Of a stretch of DNA of 27,244 bases, positions 13,782 to 20,980 are shown one piece after another. The DNA comes from JBBSWA01 sp038046485. GTDB taxonomy: Archaea; Nanobdellota; Nanobdellia; Woesearchaeales; SM23-78. Below the pieces are notes generated by a model. It did no database searches and was not told where the DNA came from. It worked only from the letters and a program-made list of their open reading frames with translations. Position 1 is the stretch's first letter, and every line of letters starts with the position of its first letter. The translations under genes were made by a program, and so were the position numbers. The stretch covers positions 1 to 27,244 of the forward strand of contig JBBSWA010000068.1 of assembly GCA_038046485.1 (NCBI GenBank), in the 5' to 3' direction.

Positions 13782-13952
13782 CCAGTTTTGAAACTGCCTT
13801 TTGGCTTCATCTTTAGAATGAAAAACCTTAGTCTCTGCTACGAAGAGGTAAGGGATTCGCCGGGTTACTTTATAGGTGATGTGATCATTTTTGTATTCAG
13901 CAATGGACACTTCCCATTTCTTGATAATGTGTTTTTTGACGCTGTAAGGCAT
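13773..13952 (-). CDS. Small unknown protein, 59 residues
   Basis: ATG at 13952, stop TAA at 13773-13775. The product is MPYSVKKHIIKKWEVSIAEY followed by KNDHITYKVTRRIPYLFVAE and a helix KDEAKRQFQNWLK. A basic beta-rich body with a C-terminal helix reads as genuine protein, better than the opposite-strand frame over the same bases, which is hydrophobic and patternless. It overlaps the phosphatase-like gene tail to tail by 9 nt. A role in nucleic-acid binding is possible from its charge but not shown. Confidence 0.6.
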   Translation of the reverse strand: MPYSVKKHIIKKWEVSIAEYKNDHITYKVTRRIPYLFVAETKVFHSKDEAKRQFQNWLK

Positions 13953-14036
13953 CCTGTAGAAGTTAGGGGGTGGTTAATATGTACTTCGCACCGTATTCCG
14001 GAAATAATCCGTTAAATCTGGAAGATAAACGTAGAA

Positions 14037-14804
14037 TTAGGATTTTATTCGCCATTCCTGGAGCATCTCTTCTTCGACAAAGTGCAGTTTTCCAGGAACA
14101 ATTAGACAATGTAGGGGTTCTCCGAATTCTTCTTTCATAAGTTGCCCAGCTTCTCCATATTGAATCACAGGAGTTGAGCTTCCAAGTCTCGCGCACCCAA
14201 CGACTGTAGTCGTTGTTCTGAAAATACCCTTTTTCTCTTTTTCCTCAATTTTCAATAGGATTTCGATCGCCTCATTTACCGTCATGTATCTCTTTTGTTC
14301 CGATTTAATATCTAGCAGAATCAGAGTATGCCATCCTTGCTCTTGATTTTTAGCCAAAACCTCATAAGCGGTTTTACTTTCATAGCCTGGTTCGTGGTAG
14401 GGCAGTGATGTAACAGGCCCATATTTGTATAGTTCCAACCCCACAATCCCTACAGCAGTCAATACAGAAGCATTGGAAATGGTTTTGGCACGCACCCCCA
14501 TCTTTTTCGCATCCAGTAACAAGCTGGCGTGGGTCGTGGCGGAGAAAGCATCTCCAATAACAAGCAAGGCTACATTGCTGGTTTTGGCCGGCTCTAATAT
14601 TTTATTCGACTCTTTTTCAACCAGGTTTCGGTCAGCTTCAAGGATCTTCTTGCCATAGAGTTTTTCCAACGTTTCTCGGCTGCAACTCAGCTTGCTGGTA
14701 TACGTTTCCAAGAACACAGTCTGGCACTTCTTCACCGTTTCCAGTCCACGGATTGTAATGTCTTTCTCGTCCCACAGTCCAAGCCCGATAAGGTAGAGAG
14801 TCAC
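14037..14804 (-). CDS. dphB: Diphthine synthase (Dph5/DphB)
   Basis: About 255 residues. This SAM-dependent methyltransferase methylates the modified histidine of elongation factor 2 during diphthamide synthesis. The start TLYLIGLGLWDEKDITIRGLE is the family signature (Trp replaces the usual Gly after GLGL). LLVIGDAFSATTHASLLLDAKKMG and SNASVLTAVGIVGLELYKYG are the SAM-binding and active-site segments. I place the start at GTG 14804, which gives the family N-terminus and lies 25 nt from the TATA box at 14825-14834; ATG 14822 would sit too close to that box. Archaea and eukaryotes only. Confidence 0.9.
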   Translation of the reverse strand: MTLYLIGLGLWDEKDITIRGLETVKKCQTVFLETYTSKLSCSRETLEKLYGKKILEADRNLVEKESNKILEPAKTSNVALLVIGDAFSATTHASLLLDAKKMGVRAKTISNASVLTAVGIVGLELYKYGPVTSLPYHEPGYESKTAYEVLAKNQEQGWHTLILLDIKSEQKRYMTVNEAIEILLKIEEKEKKGIFRTTTTVVGCARLGSSTPVIQYGEAGQLMKEEFGEPLHCLIVPGKLHFVEEEMLQEWRIKS

Positions 14805-14824
14805 ACTCTTCGGATATAGCATAC

Positions 14825-14834
14825 ATTTAAAAAT
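14825..14834. promoter_or_regulatory. TATA box shared by divergent dphB and 14857
   Basis: ATTTAAAAAT has a TTTAAA palindrome centred at 14828.5. This is 24.5 nt from the dphB GTG start at 14804 and 28.5 nt from the plus-strand ATG at 14857. It is the second divergent pair in the window, besides 6999-7006, that seems to use one element in both directions. Confidence 0.5.
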
Positions 14835-14856
14835 AGCTTTGTTTTTCCAAAAAATA

Positions 14857-15261
14857 ATGGATGTTACTGATCCCACCGCAATTACAGGTCAAGTTCAACA
14901 GTTGGAAGCAATGGCTCATGGTCTAGCTCAAACATATAGAGCAGATTTGGAGTCAGCGTTGGGAACACCATTCCAAGTTAACAACCTTACGAATTATGAT
15001 TGGGCTTCTTCTCCAGAAGATCATTTCTACCCAGTACGATATGATAACACATTGTATGGAGCCATATTCCCTATATCCAAACAAGCTCTTATCGGATCGC
15101 AATTTGTAGCAGATGAAGATCTAGTATTCGAAAAGGCTCGTACACTCCTTGAACAAAGAGGATATGCAGTGTATCACGAATTTATGGTCGAATCTCATGC
15201 ACCATTAGTTGAGCTTGCTAGAGAAAGACGGCAAAAAACTACTGCTGAAGTTAGAGTATAA
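14857..15261 (+). CDS. Unknown protein, about 134 residues
   Basis: An acidic soluble protein beginning MDVTDPTAITGQVQQLEAMA. A long N-terminal helix (QVQQLEAMAHGLAQTYRADLESAL) is followed by a mixed region (DHFYPVRYDNTLYGAIFPISKQAL) and a C-terminal helical part (LVFEKARTLLEQRGYAVYHEFMVE...). No catalytic motif, signal or membrane segment. The ATG at 14857 is preferred to 14839 because of the TATA box at 14825-14834. No family was recognised. Confidence 0.6.
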   Translation: MDVTDPTAITGQVQQLEAMAHGLAQTYRADLESALGTPFQVNNLTNYDWASSPEDHFYPVRYDNTLYGAIFPISKQALIGSQFVADEDLVFEKARTLLEQRGYAVYHEFMVESHAPLVELARERRQKTTAEVRV

Positions 15262-15367
15262 TACTCAATCTTTTTTTCTAAGTTAAGACTTTATTTCCGT
15301 CTCCTCCGTAATCCTTCCGGTTTTTCTTAGAAAAACTTTATATAGAATTCCGTATCAACTCATTTTT

Positions 15368-15508
15368 ATGGTAAAACACGGCATTTCCTGGAGGAACGGC
15401 GTAAGCGTTATCTTAATCATGGGAGGATTCTACTTGCTCATGATCGATCGCCCTGTCGCTGGGTTTTTGTTTATAGCTGCAGGTTTTGGTTTCCTAATGT
15501 GGGAATAA
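15368..15508 (+). CDS. 46-residue membrane protein
   Basis: ATG at 15368, TAA at 15506-15508. The product begins MVKHGISWRNGVSVILIMGG and has two short hydrophobic stretches (GVSVILIMGGFYLLMI and AGFLFIAAGFGFLMW) around a charged turn (DRPV), so a small hairpin in the membrane is likely. TTTATATA at 15335-15342 lies 26-33 nt upstream. The next gene begins 1 nt after its stop, so the two are co-transcribed and probably translationally coupled. Unknown function. Confidence 0.6.
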   Translation: MVKHGISWRNGVSVILIMGGFYLLMIDRPVAGFLFIAAGFGFLMWE

Positions 15509-15509
15509 A

Positions 15510-15761
15510 ATGAAGACGGTTGAAATAGATAAAAATAAGCTAGACTTACTCTATAGGAAGAGCTTGCAGAATCAAAATGCTATCCTATTATTAGCAACCA
15601 GCGGAGCTTTCGCCTTTGTGGGAACATTCATCTGGAGTCCATCTAATATCAGATTGGGGCTTGGTCTTATACTTATGATTTGGTTTCTATGTTGGGTCTG
15701 GTACAAGAAGACAAATAGCGAGATGAATTTGATTCTAGAAAAACTGGAGAGTTTGAAGTAA
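15510..15761 (+). CDS. Small two-span membrane protein
   Basis: An 83-residue protein: a polar N-terminal helix (KTVEIDKNKLDLLYRKSLQNQ), a first membrane segment (NAILLLATSGAFAFVGTFIW), a short loop (SPSNIR), a second membrane segment (LGLGLILMIWFLCWVWY), and a charged tail. It follows the 46-residue membrane protein by 1 nt, so the two may form a complex. It meets the coiled-coil gene tail to tail without a gap. No family was recognised. Confidence 0.65.
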   Translation: MKTVEIDKNKLDLLYRKSLQNQNAILLLATSGAFAFVGTFIWSPSNIRLGLGLILMIWFLCWVWYKKTNSEMNLILEKLESLK

Positions 15762-16703
15762 TCACCTCTTCCGTTTGCCGCCTTTCCCTTCAGCGTGTTG
15801 CATAACCAGCAGGTCTTCCGTTGTCAGCTTCTTTCGCTGTTTAATCTTTTCATTGACTTCAGCTTCTTTTTCTTTCAAGGTCTTGCGTTCTTCTTCTTTG
15901 AAGTCATCTTGGACTTTGACATTGTTGGAGTCAAGTTGCTCGCGGATTTTTTTCAATTCGTCCAACTTCTGCTTGAGTTCATCATTCTTTGTTTGATACT
16001 CTGTTTTGAGTTTCATAAATTCTTCGTGCGCCGCCTTTTCCTGGGCGCGCATCTCGTCAATCTCTTTGGAGTTGCCCACAAGAACTTCATGATGGCCTTG
16101 GCTCTCTCCAGCCATGAGTCTCATTTTTTGGTGGTATTCATTCGCTTCTCTCTTCAAACGATCAATTTCTTTGCTTTTTTCACGAATTTGTCTAGAAAGG
16201 TCGTGCACGTTTTTCATGACACCTACTTTTTTCTTGAGGTCTTTGATTTTCTTTACGATTTTTTGTTCTTTGTCAAAAGAAGTGGGCTCGGTCTCGAGTT
16301 TATACTCAAGTTCCTTGATCTGTTCATGAATGTTTCCGCCGCCTTTGTTGTCCCGTCCTCTACGTCCTCTCTCTTCGGTGTTTAAAGCTTGAGTGTTGCT
16401 TGCCATGAGTCGTTGGTGTTCTTCCTTTAGGGCTTTGATGGCAGCGACCTCATTGTTGATTTGGGTGTTGAGTTTGTTGCGGTTTTCTTTGAGGTCTCTT
16501 ACTTGAGTAGTTAAGGTATTGCGATTGGACTTCGATTTGCTTAGGGTTTGAATGTGGTTGGTAATGCCTTGGTTGATGGTCACTTTTTTTTGGTAGAAGG
16601 ATTCTTTAACCTTGTTGAGCTTAGCGAGTTCTATCTTTAGCTGGTCGACTTCTTCTCTAGCTTGTTTAAGCTGTTCGAGCAATGCAGGTACGTTGTTCGT
16701 CAT
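15762..16703 (-). CDS. Archaeal coiled-coil protein (COG1340-like)
   Basis: About 313 residues, nearly all coiled coil. A first coil runs about 1-100 (LLEQLKQAREEVDQLKIELAKLNKVKESF...). A Gly/Arg-rich interruption follows (NTEERGRRGRDNKGGGN). A second coil then contains the family-like segment LEYKLETEPTSFDKEQKIVKKIKDLKKKV. A charged end carries KKLTTEDLLVMQ and a basic tail GKGGKRKR. This matches the uncharacterised archaeal coiled-coil group COG1340. The function is unknown; the basic tail would suit nucleic-acid or ribosome contact. ATG 16703 is preferred to GTG 16712. Confidence 0.75.
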   Translation of the reverse strand: MTNNVPALLEQLKQAREEVDQLKIELAKLNKVKESFYQKKVTINQGITNHIQTLSKSKSNRNTLTTQVRDLKENRNKLNTQINNEVAAIKALKEEHQRLMASNTQALNTEERGRRGRDNKGGGNIHEQIKELEYKLETEPTSFDKEQKIVKKIKDLKKKVGVMKNVHDLSRQIREKSKEIDRLKREANEYHQKMRLMAGESQGHHEVLVGNSKEIDEMRAQEKAAHEEFMKLKTEYQTKNDELKQKLDELKKIREQLDSNNVKVQDDFKEEERKTLKEKEAEVNEKIKQRKKLTTEDLLVMQHAEGKGGKRKR

Positions 16704-16743
16704 GATTTCCACTTGGTTTATACAGAGGAAAAAGAGAAAGCCA

Positions 16744-16783
16744 CAGAAAGGTTTCCTTTCTGGGCCCCAACGCGAAAGCGTTG
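16744..16783. terminator. Two hairpins between the coiled-coil gene and rpl12
   Basis: CAGAAAGG-TTT-CCTTTCTG (16744-16762) and CAACGC-GAAA-GCGTTG (16768-16783, GNRA tetraloop) lie in the 143 bases after the start of the coiled-coil gene and beyond the rpl12 stop. On the minus strand they follow rpl12 by about 65 nt and a T-rich run, so they probably end the ribosomal operon transcript. Confidence 0.5.
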
Positions 16784-16846
16784 AGGGAAAAAGGAAAAAA
16801 TAACTAAACTCTAGCCATGTATTGGATTGATCCGTTTAAACGGTAT

Positions 16847-17164
16847 TTATCCAAATAAGGCGCCGAGTCCAGCTACAGCTTCTTCTTCTTTCTTTTTAGC
16901 TTCTTCTTCTGCTTTTTTCTCAGCAGCTTTATCGGCTCCTGCGTGTCCAGCTCCGGCAGCAGCAACAGGTGCGGCGGCTACGGGTGCGACAGCGGCGCTT
17001 TTGATGGCTTCATCAATATTGACGCCTTCTAAGGATGCGACAAGCGCTTTGATTCGATTTTCGTCCGGCTTAGCGCCGGCTGCTGCTAAAACTTTCTTGA
17101 CGGTGTCTTCAGTTACTTTTTGTCCAGCCTTGTGTAGGAGCAAGGCGCTGTATACATATTCCAT
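16847..17164 (-). CDS. rpl12: Ribosomal protein L12 (archaeal P1-like)
   Basis: A 105-residue acidic stalk protein that recruits translation factors. The N-terminal dimerisation and P0-binding helices are MEYVYSALLLHKAG, VTEDTVKKVLAAAGAKPDENRIKALVASLEGVNIDEAI. An Ala-rich hinge follows (about 58-78), then a charged region (KKAEEEAKKKEEE), and the tail GLGALFG is the conserved archaeal factor-binding end. AGGAGG precedes the ATG at 7-nt spacing. It is last in rpl1-rpl10-rpl12, 19 nt after rpl10. Confidence 0.95.
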   Translation of the reverse strand: MEYVYSALLLHKAGQKVTEDTVKKVLAAAGAKPDENRIKALVASLEGVNIDEAIKSAAVAPVAAAPVAAAGAGHAGADKAAEKKAEEEAKKKEEEAVAGLGALFG

Positions 17165-17183
17165 CTGGTTCCCTCCTATAGGT

Positions 17184-18053
17184 TTAATTAGGTATATTTG
17201 CTTTCAACGCATTCATTTCGCGTTCAGCCTTGGCGAGGATATCGCCTGTTGTATCGGATGTGAGTATGTCTTCGCTGATGCTCAAGGCGCGTGCTTCACG
17301 TACAGCCTTGGCTACAAGTAATTCAATTGTGTCCTTAACGGTGTAACCGGCGTAGACGGCTAAGTTGATGCCTTCACTGCAAGCCGTTTGGATTTGTTTC
17401 ATAAAGACGGTTTCGTCAATGTCGAGCACATCCTTAGTCATGATCTCTCCCTTTTCATAGACGGCAACCAAGTCTAGGCCGATTTCCATGGGTTGAAGAC
17501 CAAGTCGCAATAAGATGCTGGATAAGCCTGGGCTGATGATGTCGCCTTCTTTAGCAACCAGGCTGTCTTTTTTGATGGCGACTTTTCCGCCTTCAACGCC
17601 TGCTGCAATCTTATTTTGGCTAAGTTCTCCAATAATAGGACCAGGTGCAAAAGGAGTGGGGCCGGCAGGAATGATAATATCATTAGGTGCTTGTTGGCCT
17701 GCCTTGATGGGGGCTTTACTTTTATTTTTCTTTAGAATTTTGAAGAGTTTGAATGGGTTTTCTTTGCTAAACAGTAAGGCAGGCATGCCTTTGAAGTAAG
17801 GAATGAGTTTGGCGTAGTCGCCTCCAATGGTTTCAAGGGTGCGATGAAGTAGGCTCTTCTTGGTCATCTGAATAAGAACCGTTCCTCGAAGTTGCTTGCG
17901 CATGCTCGCAAGTTGCCGTGCAGGCAGGTTTTGCATGTTGACAACGCCGATGATGGGGTATTCTTTGATGAGTTTTACAAAAGTACTAACAGCTTCGATC
18001 TTTTTCTTGGCCGGTTGGGTGACATACTTTTGTGCAGAGTTGTTTTGTTCCAT
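17184..18053 (-). CDS. rpl10: Ribosomal protein L10 (archaeal P0-like)
   Basis: A 289-residue protein that forms the base of the ribosomal stalk and binds L12 dimers. The rRNA-binding domain contains VSTFVKLIKEYPIIGVVNMQNLPARQLASMRKQLRG and TKKSLLHRTLE. The archaeal/eukaryotic insertion domain contains IIIPAGPTPFAPGPIIGELSQ... and VVAVYEKGEIMTKDVLDIDE-like segments (here LVAVYEKGEIMTKDVLDID). The C-terminal part is a helical spine for L12 dimers (INLAVYAGYTVKDTIELLVAKAVREARAL, ending KAEREMNALKANIPN). It lacks a long acidic tail with the GLGALFG-type end seen in many archaeal P0 proteins. It begins 1 nt after the rpl1 stop. Confidence 0.95.
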   Translation of the reverse strand: MEQNNSAQKYVTQPAKKKIEAVSTFVKLIKEYPIIGVVNMQNLPARQLASMRKQLRGTVLIQMTKKSLLHRTLETIGGDYAKLIPYFKGMPALLFSKENPFKLFKILKKNKSKAPIKAGQQAPNDIIIPAGPTPFAPGPIIGELSQNKIAAGVEGGKVAIKKDSLVAKEGDIISPGLSSILLRLGLQPMEIGLDLVAVYEKGEIMTKDVLDIDETVFMKQIQTACSEGINLAVYAGYTVKDTIELLVAKAVREARALSISEDILTSDTTGDILAKAEREMNALKANIPN

Positions 18054-18054
18054 A

Positions 18055-18699
18055 TTACACCTTGATGGGTTTACTCATCGTGAGTTTTATGTAAACATTT
18101 CGAATATTGTTTTCAGCTTTGGGTAAAACTTGGGCGAGTTGTTCGTAGACGGTTTTGATGTTATCTACAAGTTCTTCTTCTTTGAGGGTTTCTTTGCCAA
18201 CGCGGGCATGGATGAATGGGCCTTTCTTGCTGCTGATCTTGATGGTCTTTTGCAGGCGATCATAAGTAGGTTTGAGGTTTCCTTTAGGGGGTACAATGCA
18301 GCCTGCTTTTGGGTTGGGCATTTTTCCTTTGGGTCCAAAGAATCGTCCAAATTTGGCGGCAATCTGGTTCATGATATTGGCCTGGGCGATGAAGTAGTCA
18401 TATTTCCTTGCGAGTTTTCGAGTGGTTCGCTTGTCATATTTAGAATAATCGTCAGGTAAGATTGTTTCATCCATGGTTTTTTTGGCTTCTTCCATAAGTT
18501 CAGGGCCGACAAGGGCACAGATCTTTTGTTTCTCACCAAGGCCATGAGGAAGGGCTACAAACAATTCAACTTGTTCTTCTGGATTTTTCCAGTTAAGGTC
18601 TTTAAGAGTGATGATAAGATCTACAGATTGAGTAAACTTGCGTTTAGGAGCCTCTGCTTTGAGTTTTTTGATGGCTTCTGCGAGTGCTTGTGTTTCCAT
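18055..18699 (-). CDS. rpl1: Ribosomal protein L1
   Basis: About 214 residues. It binds 23S rRNA and forms the mobile L1 stalk that handles exit-site tRNA. RKFTQSVDLIITLKDLNW is the RNA-binding start. GRFFGPKGKMPNPKAGCIVPPKG is the conserved L1 signature in domain II. The end GPFIHARVGK...NIRNVYIKLTMSKPIKV closes domain I. GGAGGGAC just upstream sets the ATG at 18699 rather than 18717. In many archaea L11 precedes L1; here the upstream side is an intergenic hairpin array and gap, so L11 is elsewhere. Archaeal L1 often represses its own mRNA, but I did not identify a matching site. Confidence 0.95.
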   Translation of the reverse strand: METQALAEAIKKLKAEAPKRKFTQSVDLIITLKDLNWKNPEEQVELFVALPHGLGEKQKICALVGPELMEEAKKTMDETILPDDYSKYDKRTTRKLARKYDYFIAQANIMNQIAAKFGRFFGPKGKMPNPKAGCIVPPKGNLKPTYDRLQKTIKISSKKGPFIHARVGKETLKEEELVDNIKTVYEQLAQVLPKAENNIRNVYIKLTMSKPIKV

Positions 18700-18788
18700 A
18701 AAGTCCCTCCTGCGCAAGGCAGTGTATGCGGGTTAATCTCTGGAAACGAGAACGGTTTTTAAAGCTTTCCCCTTGTTGGAGGGAAGTT

Positions 18789-19158
18789 CAGAACGCTAGT
18801 TCTGTAGCTTTGGATTCGTTTTTTAGAATCCAAAGTTCAGAACGCTAGTTCTGTAGCTTTGGATTCGTTTTTTAGAATCCAAAGTTCNNNNNNNNNNNNN
18901 NNNNNNNNNNNNNNNNNNNNNNNNNNNNNNNNNNNNNNNNNNNNNNNNNNNNNNNNNNNNNNNNNNNNNNNNNNNNNNNNNNNNNNNAGAACGCTAGTTC
19001 TGTAGGTTTGCTTTCGACAGCAGGAGAAAGCGAACCTCAAAAACGGAGTTTTTGTAGCTTTGGATTCGTTTTTTAGAATCCAAAGTTCAGAACGCTAGTT
19101 CTGTAGGTTTGCTTTCGACAGCAGGAGAAAGCGAACCTCAAAATCGAAGATTTTGTAG
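18789..19158. repeat. Array of alternating hairpins between rpl1 and 19208
   Basis: This fills a 508-base stretch without genes. Short hairpins ending in TAG alternate with longer ones. Short type: CAGAAC-GCTA-GTTCTG (18789, 18838, 18988, 19088), CAAAAAC-GGA-GTTTTTG (19038-19054), CAAAATC-GAA-GATTTTG (19139-19155). Long type: CTTTGGATTC/GAATCCAAAG (18808, 18857, 19058) and GGTTTGCTTTC/GAAAGCGAACC (19005, 19106). The first two units form a 49-bp tandem repeat. Arms differ between copies but stay fully paired, which shows conserved structure rather than sequence. The pattern resembles REP/BIME-type intergenic palindromes. Confidence 0.7.
18888..18987. other. Assembly gap (100 N)
   Basis: Exactly 100 unknown bases inside the hairpin array. 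The repeat on both sides probably broke the assembly, so the true distance and number of repeat units are not known. Confidence 0.98.
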
Positions 19159-19207
19159 TTTTGGCTTTAACCCTCACCTTTTTAAAGAACGCTCGGTGCT
19201 AAGAAGC

Positions 19208-19573
19208 ATGGCAGATAGAACATTATATGAAACCCAAATTGGAGGAGTGACGATTAGAGCATTCCAAGGTGAGAGCTTCCCGAGCATTGTAGCTCTTGCA
19301 CCAAGAGAAGAAATCCTTTTCCGGTATGACTTGTCTTCAAGACTCAAACCTCATCGTCATGATCTACCATTTGACATGTATAGGCACGATGCAGTATATA
19401 AATCCGTAGATGCAGCCATCGCGGCCTGCGAAGAGGATCTACGAGCCATGACACTCACCGTTCCTCGACCAGAAGTCGTTCCTAACGCAACTCGGCGCAT
19501 AGACATTCCAATGAACGTGCCCGAAAGTGAGATAAGAAGTTTAGTAGATTCTATCAGAGACGCCTTGAGTTAG
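19208..19573 (+). CDS. Unknown protein, about 121 residues
   Basis: Begins MADRTLYETQIGGVTIRAFQ. The N-terminal two thirds look beta-rich (VTIRAFQGESFPSIVALAP, ILFRYDLSSRLKPHRH), followed by a helix (AVYKSVDAAIAACEEDLRAM) and a final helix (SEIRSLVDSIRDALS). CTTTTTAAAG at about 19177-19186 lies about 25 nt before the ATG at 19208, so the longer frame from 19109, which would translate the hairpin array, is rejected. It overlaps the next gene tail to tail by 4 nt. No family was recognised. Confidence 0.6.
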   Translation: MADRTLYETQIGGVTIRAFQGESFPSIVALAPREEILFRYDLSSRLKPHRHDLPFDMYRHDAVYKSVDAAIAACEEDLRAMTLTVPRPEVVPNATRRIDIPMNVPESEIRSLVDSIRDALS

Positions 19574-20379
19574 TATGTTTCAAGTGTCTTCTGTCGTTCT
19601 TTCGAGATATATTGAAACAAGGTCGTGCGGATGCCTTCTTTAGCTACCACAACACTAACCCCGGTCTTTTTTTGCAGTTCTCGCGCTAAGTCAATCGGAG
19701 CGATCAACTTGCGTAGTTTGGATCCAATGTGGTTTAAGAAAACAACTTGAGGTTGGACGAGTTCAATGAACTTTTGGGTGTCTTGCGTATTCAAATGTCC
19801 TTTCTCATCGATGTTCATGGGGTTTTTGCAGTTCAAGATTAAAATAGTAGTCCCCAAATGCGCCTCCACTACTTTCTTGGTCAGGGAAGTGTCTCCCACA
19901 TAACTAATCGTCTGATACGGTGTTTGGATGCGATAGCCAACTCCCCCATCCGGGTGCTCGACCGGAGTTGCTTTGATCTCAGTCGTGATAAACCGAGCGG
20001 TTTCTCCTGGTTTTAGGCTGTGGTGGTTTTTGACGTGGCTGCGGAAGTAGTTGGGTAAGTAGTGGGGTTTTTTAGGAGCTTTGGAAAATAAACTCTTAGG
20101 TCCATACAAGTGGCCTTCTTTTTGAGTGCATCCTTGAGTAAGGCCATAGATGAAAAGGCTGGCGTCATGAATGTGGTGCAGGTGGTTGTGCGTGAGTAAA
20201 ATGTGTTGAACTTCTTGAGGTTGGATCTGGTATTCAAGAGCCCGATGATAGCTTCCAGGTCCTGGGTCGATGAGGAAGTATTGTTTGTGAATCTGTAACA
20301 ACAGGCCATAAGCCCCGTTGTTCTCAGCTAGAAGGGTATAGTCGCCGTCGACGCCCAAAAACAGCAAGTAGTCGTCCAT
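19570..20379 (-). CDS. Metallo-beta-lactamase-fold hydrolase with altered metal motif
   Basis: A 269-residue protein. YGLLLQIHKQYFLIDPGPGS is the first sandwich. The main metal motif is THNHLHHIHD (His64, His66, His68, His69), where the usual H-x-H-x-D-H has His in place of Asp. Later ligands are present: PVEHPDGG, YVGDTS (Asp) and FLNHIGSK (His). This ligand pattern and the GYRIQTP..ISYVGDTS strand pair resemble RNase Z- or UlaG-like members. The substrate is unknown. A TATTATAAAG box at about 20399-20409 gives a leaderless start at 20379. Confidence 0.8.
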   Translation of the reverse strand: MDDYLLFLGVDGDYTLLAENNGAYGLLLQIHKQYFLIDPGPGSYHRALEYQIQPQEVQHILLTHNHLHHIHDASLFIYGLTQGCTQKEGHLYGPKSLFSKAPKKPHYLPNYFRSHVKNHHSLKPGETARFITTEIKATPVEHPDGGVGYRIQTPYQTISYVGDTSLTKKVVEAHLGTTILILNCKNPMNIDEKGHLNTQDTQKFIELVQPQVVFLNHIGSKLRKLIAPIDLARELQKKTGVSVVVAKEGIRTTLFQYISKERQKTLETY

Positions 20380-20441
20380 GTACCATTCTTGGGTAGAGAG
20401 TATTATAAAGATTGTGGATGCAGAGTGGGTTTTAGAAAAAT

Positions 20442-20918
20442 CTATCCTCTAGCTTCAACCGTCAATTGGATTCCAGTCAGTCCTTTAAACTGGCTCAAAA
20501 TCTCATGGACCATTTCGTAGCGGTTCTCGTCTCTTGGGATGCGTCCAGTCCCTTTTAGAACAGCCACGTTTTCAAGAATGTCAATTTCAAGGCCAAGTTG
20601 AAGGCTGGATGTTCCCCCAAACTTCTTTTCAGATACCAATAAAGGCCAGCATTTAAGGGTTTTATCATCCGCTTTTTGTACGTGATGAGGTACAAGGATC
20701 TCTTTTCCAGAAGCAATCTCGATGGAGTTCCAGTTGCATTCATAGCCGGCATGTGTTAAGGCAGATGCTCTAGACAATAAGGCATTGTAGAGTTCTCGAA
20801 TCGGATATTGGGCAGAAGTATAGTGTAAATCCTCTGGTTTGACGTCTTTTCGGTGGACAGGTTTAGGTGCCTCGCCATTGGGGGCGGGTTTGCCGTTCTT
20901 TTTACTCTTTTCTGTCAT
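20442..20918 (-). CDS. Unknown protein, 158 residues
   Basis: A basic, disordered N-terminus (EKSKKNGKPAPNGEAPKPVHRKDVKPED) precedes a globular domain. This has a helix (PIRELYNALLSRASALTHAG), strands (NSIEIASGKEILVPHH, LQLGLEIDILENVAVLKGTGRI) and a helix plus final strand (MVHEILSQFKGLTGIQLTVEARG). The strand-helix arrangement suggests a small alpha/beta domain, but I cannot name a family. A TTATAAAAAG box at about 20942-20951 gives a leaderless start at 20918. Confidence 0.6.
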   Translation of the reverse strand: MTEKSKKNGKPAPNGEAPKPVHRKDVKPEDLHYTSAQYPIRELYNALLSRASALTHAGYECNWNSIEIASGKEILVPHHVQKADDKTLKCWPLLVSEKKFGGTSSLQLGLEIDILENVAVLKGTGRIPRDENRYEMVHEILSQFKGLTGIQLTVEARG

Positions 20919-20980
20919 TTTTAGCTTTCTTTAGAAGTGTCCTTATAAAAAGTTGTATAATCACTCTGGAATGGAGACGG

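Noticed and set aside
13788..14015. 75-residue plus-strand frame
   Set aside because: The opposite strand carries a more protein-like 59-residue gene at 13773-13952, and the plus frame has no promoter or ribosome site.
15775..16385. Phe-rich plus-strand frames opposite the coiled-coil gene
   Set aside because: They are the complement of Lys/Glu-rich codons; the minus-strand coiled coil is the real gene.
18837..19040. Minus-strand frame across the N gap
   Set aside because: Most of it is unknown bases flanked by hairpin repeats.
18789..19158. CRISPR array
   Set aside because: There are no constant repeats with unique spacers; each unit is itself a hairpin and arms vary while remaining paired.
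19109..19207. N-terminal extension of the 19208 gene
   Set aside because: It would translate the hairpin repeats, and the TATA box sits within it; the start at 19208 fits the promoter.
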